Source: Frankiaceae bacterium
GTDB lineage: Bacteria; Actinomycetota; Actinomycetes; JAFAQI01
DNA length: 56,626 nucleotides
Reading direction: 5' to 3'
Assembly (NCBI GenBank): GCA_019239875.1
Contig: JAFAZI010000169.1
Span: 1-56,626 of the forward strand
Below the pieces are notes generated by a model. That model saw only the letters and a list, made by a program, of their open reading frames with translations, was not told where the DNA came from and made no database searches. Within the stretch, counting starts at the first letter, position 1, and each line of letters starts with the position of its first letter. Made by a program: the position numbers and the translations under genes. Shown here piece after piece: positions 25,906 through 35,020 of this stretch.

Positions 25906-27456
25906 TTAGGTGGCGAGCCACTTTCGGTGTCGGGAGCGCGACGCCTCCGCCCAGACGCGCCAGAACTCGGCTTGAGCGGACGCCGCCGCCTCGGTTTGGC
26001 GGGAGTGGAGGAGCCCGAGGGTAAAGGCTACGTTTCCAGCTCCTCGCCCCGTCGCGATTCCGCGGAGCGTGTCGGCGGCGATGACGGCGTCTTGGTGCTC
26101 ACCAAGCACTTCCTGCACCGTTTCGGCCTGTTTGGCGAGCGACTTGGCCGCCTTGCCGTAGATCGGGGTCACCGCGTCGCAGGCGTAACGAAGCTCTTTC
26201 GCCCGGATGCGTGCGGTGTGCCAGTCACCTGGTACCGCGTGCTTGGACTCGAGGCGTTTGGCGGCCTTCGCCAGCCGTTGCCACGCCGCGTTCACATACG
26301 CGGGGATGGCCGTGATGACCGGCTCCTCTGCATCGGGAGACGTCATGGGCTCCCACGCCGCATCGACGAGGCGTTCGAGGAGTACGACGTAGCGTTCGCT
26401 TCGTAGCGTCTGCAGCGCGCGGTCGCCGCCCGCCTTCAAGCGCTCACCGATCTCGCGCTCCAACCGTGCCCGGACGGGACCTACGACGACCTCGTCGTCG
26501 AGTCCGTCGAGGTCGCGAAGCAGGCGGTTCAGAAGCACCTCGCTGTCGCGGGCGCCGGCCATCTCGTCTGCGAGCCATTTCAGCTCGGTACGTAGTGATG
26601 TCGCCCACTCCGGGTCGAGGATTGGGCCGAACGTCTTCAAGGTGCTGCGCATCCGCCGCGCCGTCACGCGCACCTGATGGACGGCGTCGGGCAGGTCCCG
26701 ACGCACCGCGACATCGTTGGTGACGAGGGCCCGCACGTTGCGCCGCAGGACGTCGCGAACTGCGCATCGCGCGGGCTCGTCGAGCCCGACCGCGACGGGC
26801 ACCGGCGGGTCCGGATCGGCTGTGGCCTGCGGACCGAGGGCGCGCACGACTTTGGGCAGGAACTCGCCGGCGACGGCACCGCCGGCGCGCAAGACGGCGC
26901 CGACCGCCTCGATCGCGGCTACTCCTCCGCCGCAGTCCTCGACCTCGATCTCACGGAACCGGCCGGCGACATGTCCGGAGCTCATCACGGAGACGAGATC
27001 ATCAGTCAGCTCGACGAGCGCATTCCCGGCTGGGTCGCGGAGCAGGCAGGCGGCTCGCTGGGTCACGAGTGTTGCGACCGGTCCGATTACTGCGGTCCGG
27101 GTCCACGGCGACACGAGATCGCGAAGCGCGTCGGGGATCGTGTCGGGCTCGCCGTCCTCGTGAAGCTCGTCGCGCGATGCGATGCCGGCGTCGGGCACCC
27201 GGCCCTCGCGGACCGGCAGCTTCAGGTGCCAGCCGTCCTTGCCAGGTCCCTCACCGGACCGGTGCCGAAGCGTCACCCCCTCCCGCGCGAGACGCAGGTC
27301 GCTCGTGTCCCAGTAGATGGCGACGAGCTGCTCGTTTCGCGCCGTGTCGACGGAGCCGGCGCCGGTGCGCTCGCCGATCAGGGAGGGCAGCTCGAACGGC
27401 GGGTGCACCCGGAACTTTGCCTCGACCTCGCGGGTCGTCGACTTGGCGGCGCTCAC
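25906..27456 (-). CDS. CYTH-CHAD domain protein (polyphosphate-associated)
   Basis: A 516-residue protein. The CYTH domain (about 1-215) opens with REVEAKFRV (ExExK motif), continues with [21 protein letters not shown], and has the acidic/basic tunnel residues of triphosphate-binding enzymes. The CHAD domain (about 230-510) is helical and carries conserved His/Arg/Lys ([32 protein letters not shown]), which bind polyphosphate. GTG 27456 overlaps the ppk1 stop (GTGA), and the frame extends further upstream only inside ppk1. The family degrades or binds tri- and polyphosphate. Co-translation with Ppk1 fits a role at polyphosphate granules. Confidence 0.92.
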   Translation of the reverse strand: MSAAKSTTREVEAKFRVHPPFELPSLIGERTGAGSVDTARNEQLVAIYWDTSDLRLAREGVTLRHRSGEGPGKDGWHLKLPVREGRVPDAGIASRDELHEDGEPDTIPDALRDLVSPWTRTAVIGPVATLVTQRAACLLRDPAGNALVELTDDLVSVMSSGHVAGRFREIEVEDCGGGVAAIEAVGAVLRAGGAVAGEFLPKVVRALGPQATADPDPPVPVAVGLDEPARCAVRDVLRRNVRALVTNDVAVRRDLPDAVHQVRVTARRMRSTLKTFGPILDPEWATSLRTELKWLADEMAGARDSEVLLNRLLRDLDGLDDEVVVGPVRARLEREIGERLKAGGDRALQTLRSERYVVLLERLVDAAWEPMTSPDAEEPVITAIPAYVNAAWQRLAKAAKRLESKHAVPGDWHTARIRAKELRYACDAVTPIYGKAAKSLAKQAETVQEVLGEHQDAVIAADTLRGIATGRGAGNVAFTLGLLHSRQTEAAASAQAEFWRVWAEASRSRHRKWLAT

Positions 27457-29624
27457 TCTGCGCGAGCTTCCGCCGCTCGGGCGGCGGCCGCGCGGAGCAA
27501 CGTTTCTTGGTAGTCGCGCAGCGGCTCGCCGGCGTCGTTGGTCGTGGCGCGATGCCAGTTTCCGTCGCCGTCGAGTGACCATGCGGCCGTGCCGGCGTCG
27601 GTCGCAAGGGCAAGCAGCCGTTGCAGGCTCGATCGAACGTCAGGATCGCGGATCTCGACGAGCGCCTCGACCCTGCGGTCCAGGTTGCGATGCATGGCGT
27701 CGGCACTGCCGATCCAGATCTGCTCGTCGCCGCCGTTGCAGAACCGGAAGATCCTGGAATGCTCGAGGAACCGGCCAAGGATGCTGCGCACCCGGATCGT
27801 CTCGGAAAGACCGGGGACGCCAGGCCGCAGCGTGCACATGCCGCGGACGACGAGGTCGATGGGAACTCCGGCGTCGGATGCGTCGTACAACGCATCGACG
27901 ATCTGCTCGTCCACGACGCTGTTCAGCTTCATCGTGATGCCGGACGGCTTACCAGCCCGCGCGTTCGCGGCTTCAGCGTTGATCTTGCTGGTCAGGCCAC
28001 TGCGGAGACTCTCCGGTGCGACGAGGAGGGTTCGGTAGTCGCGGTGCTTGGTGTAACCCGACAGGTGGTTGAAGAGGTCGGCGATGTCAGCCGTCACCGC
28101 CGAGTCGACAGTGAGCAGGCCGATGTCCTCGTACAACCGCGCCGTCTTGGGGTTGTAGTTGCCCGTGCCGATGTGTGCGTAGCGCCGCAGGCTGCCATCA
28201 GGTTCCTGCCGCACGACGAGTGCCAGCTTGCAGTGCGTCTTGAGGCCGACCACGCCGTAGACGACGTGGCAGCCGGCATGCTCGAGCGCTCGGGCCCACT
28301 TGATGTTGGCCTGCTCGTCGAAGCGCGCGGTGATCTCGACGACGACAAGGACCTGCTTACCGGCCTCGGCTGCGTCGATCAACGCATCGACCAGCGGAGA
28401 GTCGCCGCTGGTCCGATAGAGGGTCTGCTTGATGGCGAGGACCGCCGGATCCGTCGCCGCCTGCTCCACGAAGGCCTGCACGCTGGTGGCGAACGAGTCG
28501 TAGGGGTGGTGCAGCAGTACGTCGGCGCGGCGCATCGTGTCGAACACGTCGACCTTGTTGTCCCCGTTGCCCCGTAGCTGCGGGTGGGTCACGGGCGCGT
28601 AGCTCTCGTACTTCAGAGCGGGCAGATCGAGGTCCGCGATCGCCCACAAGCCCGCGAGATCCAGCGGGCCGTCGATGCGATAGATCTGACTCTCGCTGAT
28701 GTCGAGCTCGCGCACCAACAGGGCGAGCACTCGGTCGCCGACATCGGCCTCGACCTCGAGCCGCACCGCCGGTCCGAATCTTCGCCGGACCAGCTCGCGT
28801 TCGAGGGCTTGCAGGAGGTTGTCGACGTCATCCTCGTCGACCGTCAGATCTTCGTTACGAGTAACCCTGAACAGCGAGGACTCAAGGACGTCCATCCCAG
28901 GGAACAGCTCGGGCACGTGGGCCTCGATGACCTGTTCGATCCGGACGAAGCGCTTGTCCGCAACGGTCACGAAGCGCGGCAGCAGCGGCGGCACCTTGAC
29001 CCGCGCGAAGTGCTCGCGACCGTTCTCACGATCGCGGAGAACGACCGCCAAATTCAGGGAGAGCCCGGAGATGTAGGGAAACGGGTGCGCCGGGTCTACG
29101 GCCAGGGGTGTGAGGACCGGGAAGACGTGATCTTCGAACAAGGCGTCTGCGGTCTTGCGCTCCGGATCATCGAGATCGGCGTACGGCACGACCTCGATCC
29201 CGACTTCGCGCAGCGCTGGGAGGAGTTGTTGTCGATACAGCTCTGTGTGCTGCATGACGAGCTCGTGTGCGCGCGTTGCGATCAGATCCATCTGCTCACG
29301 GGCGGACAGGCCGGCCGGTGAGGCGACCCCTAGCCCGGTAGCGATCCGGCGTTGCAGGCCGGCGACGCGAACCATGAAGAACTCGTCGAGGTTGTCGGCG
29401 AAGATCGCGGCGAACCGGGTTCGGTCGAGTAGGGGCGTAGCCGGGTCGGCGGCCAGCTCCAGCACGCGCGCGTTGAAATCGAGCCAACTGCTCTCGCGGT
29501 CGATGAAGCGGCCAGGGTCTGATCGACGGCTGTTGCCCTCGGGCGGATGGCTGAGGTCCTCGAGCTCCTCCGCGAGGTCTTCGGCGTACCGCGGCAGGTC
29601 GCGGGCACTCGACGCGGTTGTCAC
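27453..29624 (-). CDS. ppk1: Polyphosphate kinase Ppk1
   Basis: A 723-residue enzyme that polymerises the gamma phosphate of ATP into polyphosphate and can run in reverse. N-domain: [14 protein letters not shown] and [12 protein letters not shown]. Catalytic HKD-type blocks: [13 protein letters not shown], with the His that becomes phosphorylated, and [15 protein letters not shown] 29624 gives an N-terminus like the mycobacterial enzyme (about 43 residues before SWLDFNAR). A longer start at 29762 would read through the PHO boxes and is unlikely. First gene of ppk1 / CYTH-CHAD / mutT1. Confidence 0.95.
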   Translation of the reverse strand: MTTASSARDLPRYAEDLAEELEDLSHPPEGNSRRSDPGRFIDRESSWLDFNARVLELAADPATPLLDRTRFAAIFADNLDEFFMVRVAGLQRRIATGLGVASPAGLSAREQMDLIATRAHELVMQHTELYRQQLLPALREVGIEVVPYADLDDPERKTADALFEDHVFPVLTPLAVDPAHPFPYISGLSLNLAVVLRDRENGREHFARVKVPPLLPRFVTVADKRFVRIEQVIEAHVPELFPGMDVLESSLFRVTRNEDLTVDEDDVDNLLQALERELVRRRFGPAVRLEVEADVGDRVLALLVRELDISESQIYRIDGPLDLAGLWAIADLDLPALKYESYAPVTHPQLRGNGDNKVDVFDTMRRADVLLHHPYDSFATSVQAFVEQAATDPAVLAIKQTLYRTSGDSPLVDALIDAAEAGKQVLVVVEITARFDEQANIKWARALEHAGCHVVYGVVGLKTHCKLALVVRQEPDGSLRRYAHIGTGNYNPKTARLYEDIGLLTVDSAVTADIADLFNHLSGYTKHRDYRTLLVAPESLRSGLTSKINAEAANARAGKPSGITMKLNSVVDEQIVDALYDASDAGVPIDLVVRGMCTLRPGVPGLSETIRVRSILGRFLEHSRIFRFCNGGDEQIWIGSADAMHRNLDRRVEALVEIRDPDVRSSLQRLLALATDAGTAAWSLDGDGNWHRATTNDAGEPLRDYQETLLRAAAARAAEARAE

Positions 29625-29663
29625 GTCTCCACTCTCGTCTGACCGGGGATGCCGTGGCAAAGC

Positions 29664-29696
29664 GGAAGGTGAACGCCAGGTAAACGCGAGTTGAAC
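29664..29696 (-). promoter_or_regulatory. PHO box: three tandem 11-bp repeats before ppk1
   Basis: Read on the minus strand, the units are GTTCAACTCGC (29696-29686), GTTTACCTGGC (29685-29675) and GTTCACCTTCC (29674-29664), exactly abutting. GTTCACC-type 11-bp direct repeats are the binding pattern of the actinobacterial phosphate-starvation regulator PhoP/RegX3. They end 40 bases before the ppk1 GTG, a position suited to activation. No such repeat was seen before the pst-like operon. Confidence 0.75.
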
Positions 29697-29789
29697 ACTC
29701 GCCTGAAATGATCGCCGTCGAGCGTGCTCGATCTGTGGACGGTTGAGTTGACTATTGCGCAACGCCGATCACCGGGCGACCGTGGCGAC

Positions 29790-30008
29790 ATGGTCCAGAC
29801 GGTCCCTCTCGCCGCGCAGATCGACAAGCTGACCCGGCGCCTCTCCGAAGAGTTCTCAGGCAGCGTCCCCGACGACGTGGTGCGCGGCCTGGTCAGCGAG
29901 GTCTACGGCGAACTGGCAGCATCGCGGGTGACCCAGTTCGTGCCGGTGCTCGTCGACCGCGGCGTCCGCCAGCGACTCCGAACGTACCGTTCCTCTGCCG
30001 CCGCCTGA
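29790..30008 (+). CDS. Small three-helix-type protein of unknown function
   Basis: A 72-residue protein (VPLAAQIDKLTRRLSEEF ... VPDDVVRGLVSEVYGELAASRVTQFVPVLVDRGVRQRLR) predicted to be three amphipathic helices. It resembles small actinobacterial proteins annotated as a three-helix-bundle dimerisation domain. ATG 29790 gives a compact protein. An in-frame start at 29724 would add 22 residues of weaker coding character. Convergent with kdpE, stops three bases apart. Role unknown. Confidence 0.6.
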   Translation: MVQTVPLAAQIDKLTRRLSEEFSGSVPDDVVRGLVSEVYGELAASRVTQFVPVLVDRGVRQRLRTYRSSAAA

Positions 30009-30010
30009 CC

Positions 30011-30694
30011 TCACGAGTCGCACTCGAACCGATAGCCCATGCCCGTCTCCGTGTGCAGGTAACGGGGCCGCGACGGATCCGGTTCGAGCTTGCGCCGCAG
30101 CTGCGCCACGTACACCCGCAGGTAGTTGGTCTCCGTCACGTACGCCGGACCCCACACGTCGTGCAGCAGCTGCTTCTGCGTGACGAGCTTGCCGCGATTG
30201 CGGACGAGGATCTCGAGCAGCTGCCACTGGGTCGGCGTCAACTTGACCTCACCGCCCGACGCCGTGCGGACTCGCTTCGCACTCAGGTCGATCGTGAAGT
30301 CAGCCGTGGTGATCACCGGTTCGTCGTCGCCTGGCGTGGCGCGCCGCACCGCCGCGCGCAGTCGTGCGAGCAGCTCGTCCATACCGAAGGGCTTGGTGAC
30401 GTAGTCGTCCGCGCCGGCGTCGAGCGCGGCGACCTTGGTGAGCTCTTGGTCGCGAGCTGACAGGACGAGAATCGGCGTGCTCGACCATCCCCGGATGCCG
30501 CGGATCACGTCGGCGCCGTCCATGTCGGGTAGGCCTAGGTCGACGATCACCACGTCAGGTCGTTCCCGTGCGACCAGCGCGAGTCCGGCGGTGGCGTCCC
30601 CAGCGCTTGTGACCTCGTAGGACCGCGCCGTCAGGTTGATTCGCAAGGCACGACAGATGGCGGCCTCATCGTCGATCACGACGACCTTCGTCAT
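30011..30694 (-). CDS. kdpE: KdpE-type OmpR/PhoB-family response regulator
   Basis: A 227-residue regulator. Receiver domain with acidic pocket (DDE, 8-10), phospho-acceptor Asp52 in VDLGLPDMDG and Lys101 in VTKPF. C-terminal winged helix with LTPTQWQLLEILVRNRGKLVTQKQLL and TNYLRVYVAQLRRKLEPDP, which is characteristic of KdpE. Its partner is the overlapping kinase upstream (four-base overlap). The 11-bp-spaced repeats at 32232-32285 are its likely target. KdpE answers low potassium or turgor stress. Confidence 0.92.
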   Translation of the reverse strand: MTKVVVIDDEAAICRALRINLTARSYEVTSAGDATAGLALVARERPDVVIVDLGLPDMDGADVIRGIRGWSSTPILVLSARDQELTKVAALDAGADDYVTKPFGMDELLARLRAAVRRATPGDDEPVITTADFTIDLSAKRVRTASGGEVKLTPTQWQLLEILVRNRGKLVTQKQLLHDVWGPAYVTETNYLRVYVAQLRRKLEPDPSRPRYLHTETGMGYRFECDS

Positions 30695-32211
30695 GACCGG
30701 ACCTCCCTCGGACGGTCTGCGCCAACGCCGCCCTCGACGGCGAGCCGGACGGTCATGGTCAAACCGCCACCCGCCGTCTCGGTCGCAGTGATCACACCTC
30801 CCATCGCCTCCGTGAAGCCTCGTGCCACCGCGAGCCCAAGCCCTACGCCGGTCGAGGTGTCACGGTCGCCGAGGCGCTGGAACGGCTCGAACATGGCCTC
30901 CCGATGCGGTGGGACGACTCCTGGACCGTGATCGACGACGCTGATCTCCACGAAGTCGCCGGCTCGACGCGCGAGCAGCGTCGGCGGCTGCTGCGGTGGG
31001 GAGAACCGCAGTGCGTTCGACACGAGATTTGCCAGCGAGCGTTCGAGGAGCCCGGCATCAGCCCGGACGAGCGGTAGACCTTCGGGCAGATCAATCCGCA
31101 ACGATGCGGCACCAGGCAGGCCACGCAGGGCGAGCGGTGCCACCTCCTCAACGGCGACCGGGTCGACGATCGGGTGAAGCGCCCCGGTCTGTAGCCGACT
31201 CATGTCCAGCAAATTGGCGATCAGGGCGTCCAGGCGGTCGGTGGACTCTTCTACGGTCTCCAGCAGCTCTTGCTCGTCGCTGTGGCTGTAGTGGACGTCG
31301 GGCTGCCGCAGGCTGCTGATGCTTGCCTTGATGGACGCGAGCGGCGTCCGCAGATCGTGGCTCACGGCCGCGAGCAGTGCAGTGCGCATCCGGTTGCCCG
31401 CCTCGAGGGCTTCGGCTTGCGATGCCTGCGTACGCAACCGGTCGCGGTCCAGTGCCGAGGCGGCCAGGCGTGCGGCGGCCTCCAGCAGTGACCCTGACAC
31501 CTTGCCGGACGCGTCGTCGACCAGCAGCCGAAGGTCGTGCCGGACCGTGATCGGCTGGCGGTCGCGTCGGCCCGGATCGCCTCCGGTGTGGGCGATTCGC
31601 TCCCACCGACCGCCGACAAGCTCCTGCAGCTCCGCGTCGACCGCGAACTCATCGTGGAGATGTCCGAGCACTGCCGCCGGCGTGTCCTCCACGCCGAGCA
31701 CGGTGCGCGCGAGGACCAGCATCGCGTGGGCCTCGCTCGCGCTGCGTGCAGCGAGCGTTGCGCGGCGCGCGGCGATGTGTACGACGCTCGAGACGGAAAT
31801 CGCGACGAGGACGAAGAGCAGGAGTGCGAGCAGGTTTCGCGGCTCTTCGATCGTGAGCGTGTGCAGCGGCGGTGTGAAGAACCAGTTGAGGCACAAGCTC
31901 GCGGCTGCCGCTGCAAGGACCGCCGGACCGAAGCCGCCGACGACCGCAACCGCGACGACGTCGAGGAGGTAGATGAGCAGAGTGTCTGCGAGGGAGAGGC
32001 CGGATCGGACGGTGATGAGCACGGCGGTGATCACTGCCAGTGACACGATGGCCATCACGATGCCGAGGCGGCGCCGGCGGCGATCGATCGCGCCGACCAA
32101 GTCGGCAACGGATGGCCGTTGCCGGTGGGTTTCCGCCGAGACATCCATCATGTGCATCAGTGTGATCCCGGCGAGCTGAGTCCGCTGCGGCACACCCTGA
32201 TCAGATGTCAT
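30691..32211 (-). CDS. kdpD: KdpD-like sensor histidine kinase, short form
   Basis: A 506-residue kinase from ATG 32211. Four membrane helices of the DUF4118 type (VMAIVSLAVITAVLITV; LLIYLLDVVAVAVVGGF; SLCLNWFFTPPLHTLTIEEPRNLLALLLF), a GAF-like linker, the H-box AVSHDLRTPLASIK with the phospho-His, then N-box SLANLVSNALRFSP and G-boxes DHGPGV and GLGLAVARG. It lacks the large N-terminal KdpD and USP domains of full-length KdpD (about 890 aa). A GTG at 32238 is possible but lies inside the regulatory repeats. Also possible are ATGs near 32148-32157. It probably senses potassium or membrane tension and phosphorylates KdpE. Confidence 0.85.
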   Translation of the reverse strand: MTSDQGVPQRTQLAGITLMHMMDVSAETHRQRPSVADLVGAIDRRRRRLGIVMAIVSLAVITAVLITVRSGLSLADTLLIYLLDVVAVAVVGGFGPAVLAAAAASLCLNWFFTPPLHTLTIEEPRNLLALLLFVLVAISVSSVVHIAARRATLAARSASEAHAMLVLARTVLGVEDTPAAVLGHLHDEFAVDAELQELVGGRWERIAHTGGDPGRRDRQPITVRHDLRLLVDDASGKVSGSLLEAAARLAASALDRDRLRTQASQAEALEAGNRMRTALLAAVSHDLRTPLASIKASISSLRQPDVHYSHSDEQELLETVEESTDRLDALIANLLDMSRLQTGALHPIVDPVAVEEVAPLALRGLPGAASLRIDLPEGLPLVRADAGLLERSLANLVSNALRFSPPQQPPTLLARRAGDFVEISVVDHGPGVVPPHREAMFEPFQRLGDRDTSTGVGLGLAVARGFTEAMGGVITATETAGGGLTMTVRLAVEGGVGADRPREVRS

Positions 32212-32231
32212 CACCACGACCGGCGAACCGA

Positions 32232-32285
32232 TTTTCACGACATCTTCACGCGGTACCCCCAGGTCTTGACGTCGCCTTGACGCGG
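32232..32285. promoter_or_regulatory. Direct repeats in the kdpD / kimA divergent promoter
   Basis: Four 11-mers TTTTCACGACA (32232), TCTTCACGCGG (32243), TCTTGACGTCG (32264) and CCTTGACGCGG (32275) start 11, 21 and 11 bases apart, so all face the same side of the helix. This is how OmpR/PhoB-type regulators such as KdpE bind. The last pair abuts the -35 zone of the downstream transporter. Confidence 0.65.
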
Positions 32286-32303
32286 TGGGGGTTCGGACGG
32301 ACC

Positions 32304-32309
32304 TAAGGT
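32304..32309 (+). promoter_or_regulatory. -10 box TAAGGT of the potassium transporter gene
   Basis: TAAGGT ends seven bases before GTG 32316, implying a leaderless transcript. The -35 region overlaps the KdpE-like repeats. Confidence 0.5.
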
Positions 32310-32315
32310 CGCCCG

Positions 32316-34214
32316 GTGAGCGCCACCGACGTCGTCAAACGAGTGATGGTCGGACGTCCGCTACGCAACGAACAGCTCCCTGACACGTTGCTGCCGAAGT
32401 GGCTCGCCCTGCCGGTCTTCGCCTCGGATCCGCTGTCGTCAGTTGCCTACGCGACGGAGGAGATCGTCCTCGTGCTCGGCCTCGGGGGAGCGGCGTACCT
32501 GGCCGACGCGAAGTGGGTGTCGGTCGTGATCGCAGCCCTTCTCGCCATCGTTGTCGTCTCGTACCGGCAGACCTGTCACGCGTACCCGAATGGTGGTGGA
32601 GCGTTCACCGTCAGTCTTGACAACTTCGGACCTACCGCGGCGTTGACCGCCGCGAGCGCACTGCTTGTCGACTACGTGATGACGGTCGCGGTCTCGGTAG
32701 TCGCCGGCGTTGTGGCCATCACGAGTGCGGCGCCCAGCCTGGGACGCCACGCGGTCTTGATCTCGGTCGGGGCGGTGGTGCTGCTCATGCTCGCCAACCT
32801 GCGAGGCGTGAAGGAGTCAGGTCGCGCGTTTGCAGTGCCGACCTACGCATTCGTCAGTCTGACCTTCCTCATGCTTGTGGTCGCCGGGTTCAAAGCCGCG
32901 TCCGGAAACCTTCCTGACGCGTCAACTGCGACCGAGCAGCTCCACCAGACGGCGAGGGTCGGCGGGATCTACACGCTGTCACTGTTTCTCCGAGCTTTTG
33001 CCTCGGGCTGCACGGCCCTCACCGGCGTCGAGGCGATCAGCAACGGTGTGCCTGCTTTCCGCAAACCAAAGTCGCGCAACGCCGCGAACACCCTCGCCAT
33101 CATGGGAGTCCTGTCGCTAGCGATGTTCGGCGGCATCACGGTGCTTGCACTTCACGTGCATGCGCACGCCGAGCCGAGCGGCAACCCGTCGGTCATCTCA
33201 CAGCTGGCAGTGGGCGTGTTCGGCTCGCACACCGCGCTGTTCTACGCGTACCAGGCGGCCACCGCTGGAATCCTTGTCCTCGCGGCCAACACCGCCTTCA
33301 ATGGCTTTCCCGTCTTGTCCTCGATTCTGGCGCAGCAGCGTTATCTGCCGAGACAGCTGCACAACCGGGGCGACAAGCTGGTCTTCAGCAACGGAATCCT
33401 GCTGCTGGGTGGTTTCGCGATCGCGCTGATCGTGGGGTTCGACGCGAACATCGATCGCTTGATCCAGCTGTACATCATCGGGGTGTTCACCTCGTTCACG
33501 CTGAGCCAAGCGGGAATGGTCAGGCACTGGAATCGGCTGATCCACGACGCATCGGCACGGGACCGTCGGCGAATCCATGTCGCGCGCGCGGTCAACTCTG
33601 TCGGAGCGACCGCGACCGCGATCGTGCTCCTCATCGTCGTGTACACCAAGGTCACGCACGGTGCGTGGCTCGCGATCGTCGCGATGGTCGTGCTGTTCAC
33701 CTTGATGAAGCGGATTCGCCGGCACTATGACTCGGTCAGCCGCGAGCTCGACGCTCCGCTCGACCTCGAGCAGGTGTTGCCGTCGCGTAACCACGCAATT
33801 GTCCTCGTGTCACGGGTGCACCTGCCGACAATGCGGGCAATCGCGTATGCGCGAGCGACGCGCCCCAGTGTCTTGGAGGCTGTCACCGTACGGGTCGATG
33901 CCGCGGACACTAACGCACTCGAAGGCGCCTGGGGTGAGCGTGGAATCGGCGTCCCGCTCACCATTCTCGACTCGCCGTACCGAGAGGTCACCCGGCCGGT
34001 CGTGGACTACGTCCGCCGGATTCGCCGCTCAAGCCCGCGAGACGTGGTGACGGTCTTCATCCCGGAGTACGTGGTCGGCCGCTGGTGGGAGCAGCTGTTG
34101 CACAACCAGAGCGCCCTTCGCCTGAAGGCGAGGCTGCTCTTCGAGTCGGGGGTGATGGTCACGAGCGTTCCCTGGCAGCTGCGATCGACCGCGGAGGTTC
34201 AGCACGCCTCGTAG
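32316..34214 (+). CDS. kimA: KimA-like APC-family potassium transporter
   Basis: A 632-residue transporter: twelve predicted membrane helices (residues ~25-465) and a cytosolic C-terminal domain. It follows the layout of Bacillus KimA closely: GRPLRNEQ at the start, ASDPLSSVAYATEEI, AYPNGGGAFTVS, ALTGVEAISNGVPAFRKPKSRNAANTLA, and the tail segments RVHLPTMRAIAYA and LLHNQSALRLKARLLF. KimA is a high-affinity K+/H+ symporter controlled by c-di-AMP through the C-terminal domain. Divergence from kdpDE strongly supports a potassium role. The 3' end overlaps the convergent GH114-like gene by 16 bases. Confidence 0.85.
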   Translation: MSATDVVKRVMVGRPLRNEQLPDTLLPKWLALPVFASDPLSSVAYATEEIVLVLGLGGAAYLADAKWVSVVIAALLAIVVVSYRQTCHAYPNGGGAFTVSLDNFGPTAALTAASALLVDYVMTVAVSVVAGVVAITSAAPSLGRHAVLISVGAVVLLMLANLRGVKESGRAFAVPTYAFVSLTFLMLVVAGFKAASGNLPDASTATEQLHQTARVGGIYTLSLFLRAFASGCTALTGVEAISNGVPAFRKPKSRNAANTLAIMGVLSLAMFGGITVLALHVHAHAEPSGNPSVISQLAVGVFGSHTALFYAYQAATAGILVLAANTAFNGFPVLSSILAQQRYLPRQLHNRGDKLVFSNGILLLGGFAIALIVGFDANIDRLIQLYIIGVFTSFTLSQAGMVRHWNRLIHDASARDRRRIHVARAVNSVGATATAIVLLIVVYTKVTHGAWLAIVAMVVLFTLMKRIRRHYDSVSRELDAPLDLEQVLPSRNHAIVLVSRVHLPTMRAIAYARATRPSVLEAVTVRVDAADTNALEGAWGERGIGVPLTILDSPYREVTRPVVDYVRRIRRSSPRDVVTVFIPEYVVGRWWEQLLHNQSALRLKARLLFESGVMVTSVPWQLRSTAEVQHAS

Positions 34215-35020
34215 TGGTAGTGCTCGTTCCCTCGTGGCGTGACGTCGCGGTCGCGCAGGATGACCGAGATCTGGTCACCGCGCAAGGTGCACGACTTCTT
34301 GTAGTACTTCAACGGATTGTCGGTGTACTCGACCTCGTAGACGAGATCGCCGTAGTGCTTCGTATAACGCTGGCACTCGTTGTAGACCTGGCACTCTTCC
34401 GCAATCGCGAAATCGAAGCCGATCTGAGACCCCTCTTTGGTGTGTCCCGCCGAGTTCTTCTGCGCGATCGCGAGCCCGATCTGATGGGCGTGAGCGATCA
34501 GCACTTTGGCGAAGGCAAAGTCGTCGGCCTGGGTCAGCAGGTGATGTGACCTCGTGTTGCTGTCCAGGTTGTCCGGCTCGGTCGCGTCGAAGCCGTCGGC
34601 TTTGCAGCCGTCGAGCCACTTGTCCTCGACCTTCGCGAGCTTGGCGCGGGAGTGCCGGGTCGCGGTGTTGAGCATGTACTCGCCGGGCCAGCCCGGGTCT
34701 TCGACCAGGTGGCCCTTGGCGTCGTGCAGCAGCAGGTGGGGGTGATGATTCTTCCACCAGTGCGCATCCTCCGCCTGGCTCTGGAAGGCGTTGATGTAGC
34801 AGATGTTGTAGAAGCCGGCGGCGGGCTTGGAGGTACGGTCGCGGTCGACGATCTTCACAGTGGAGTCCGGCTTGTAGTCGCCGCCGATCTGGTAGTCGAA
34901 CTGGCCATTGGCGGGCGGCTTGCTGACGGTTGTGTCGACAGCACCAACGGAGGTCGGTACCAGCAGAACGGCGGTGGCGACGGCCAGCGCGGTCGTCACG
35001 AGGCGGTGCCGAGCTCTCAT
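34199..35020 (-). CDS. Secreted GH114-like glycoside hydrolase candidate
   Basis: A 273-residue exported protein (signal peptide [10 protein letters not shown]). The body matches the TIM-barrel of GH114 endo-alpha-1,4-polygalactosaminidases: [51 protein letters not shown] (the Asp/Glu cluster at the barrel centre) and [12 protein letters not shown]. Members hydrolyse galactosamine-containing exopolysaccharide. Cysteines near the end may form disulfides. The ATG overlaps the mscR stop, so it is expressed after mscR, an unexpected partner. Confidence 0.75.
   Translation of the reverse strand: MRARHRLVTTALAVATAVLLVPTSVGAVDTTVSKPPANGQFDYQIGGDYKPDSTVKIVDRDRTSKPAAGFYNICYINAFQSQAEDAHWWKNHHPHLLLHDAKGHLVEDPGWPGEYMLNTATRHSRAKLAKVEDKWLDGCKADGFDATEPDNLDSNTRSHHLLTQADDFAFAKVLIAHAHQIGLAIAQKNSAGHTKEGSQIGFDFAIAEECQVYNECQRYTKHYGDLVYEVEYTDNPLKYYKKSCTLRGDQISVILRDRDVTPRGNEHYHYEAC

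Noticed and set aside
26677-27513. Plus-strand frame opposite the CYTH-CHAD gene
   Set aside because: No domain, no start signal; explained by codon bias of the real gene.
28584-29321. Long plus-strand frame opposite ppk1
   Set aside because: The conserved Ppk1 sequence is on the other strand. This frame has no recognisable motif or ribosome site.
29625-29762. Longer N-terminus for Ppk1
   Set aside because: It would be translated through the PHO boxes, and the extra residues do not resemble the Ppk1 N-terminus.
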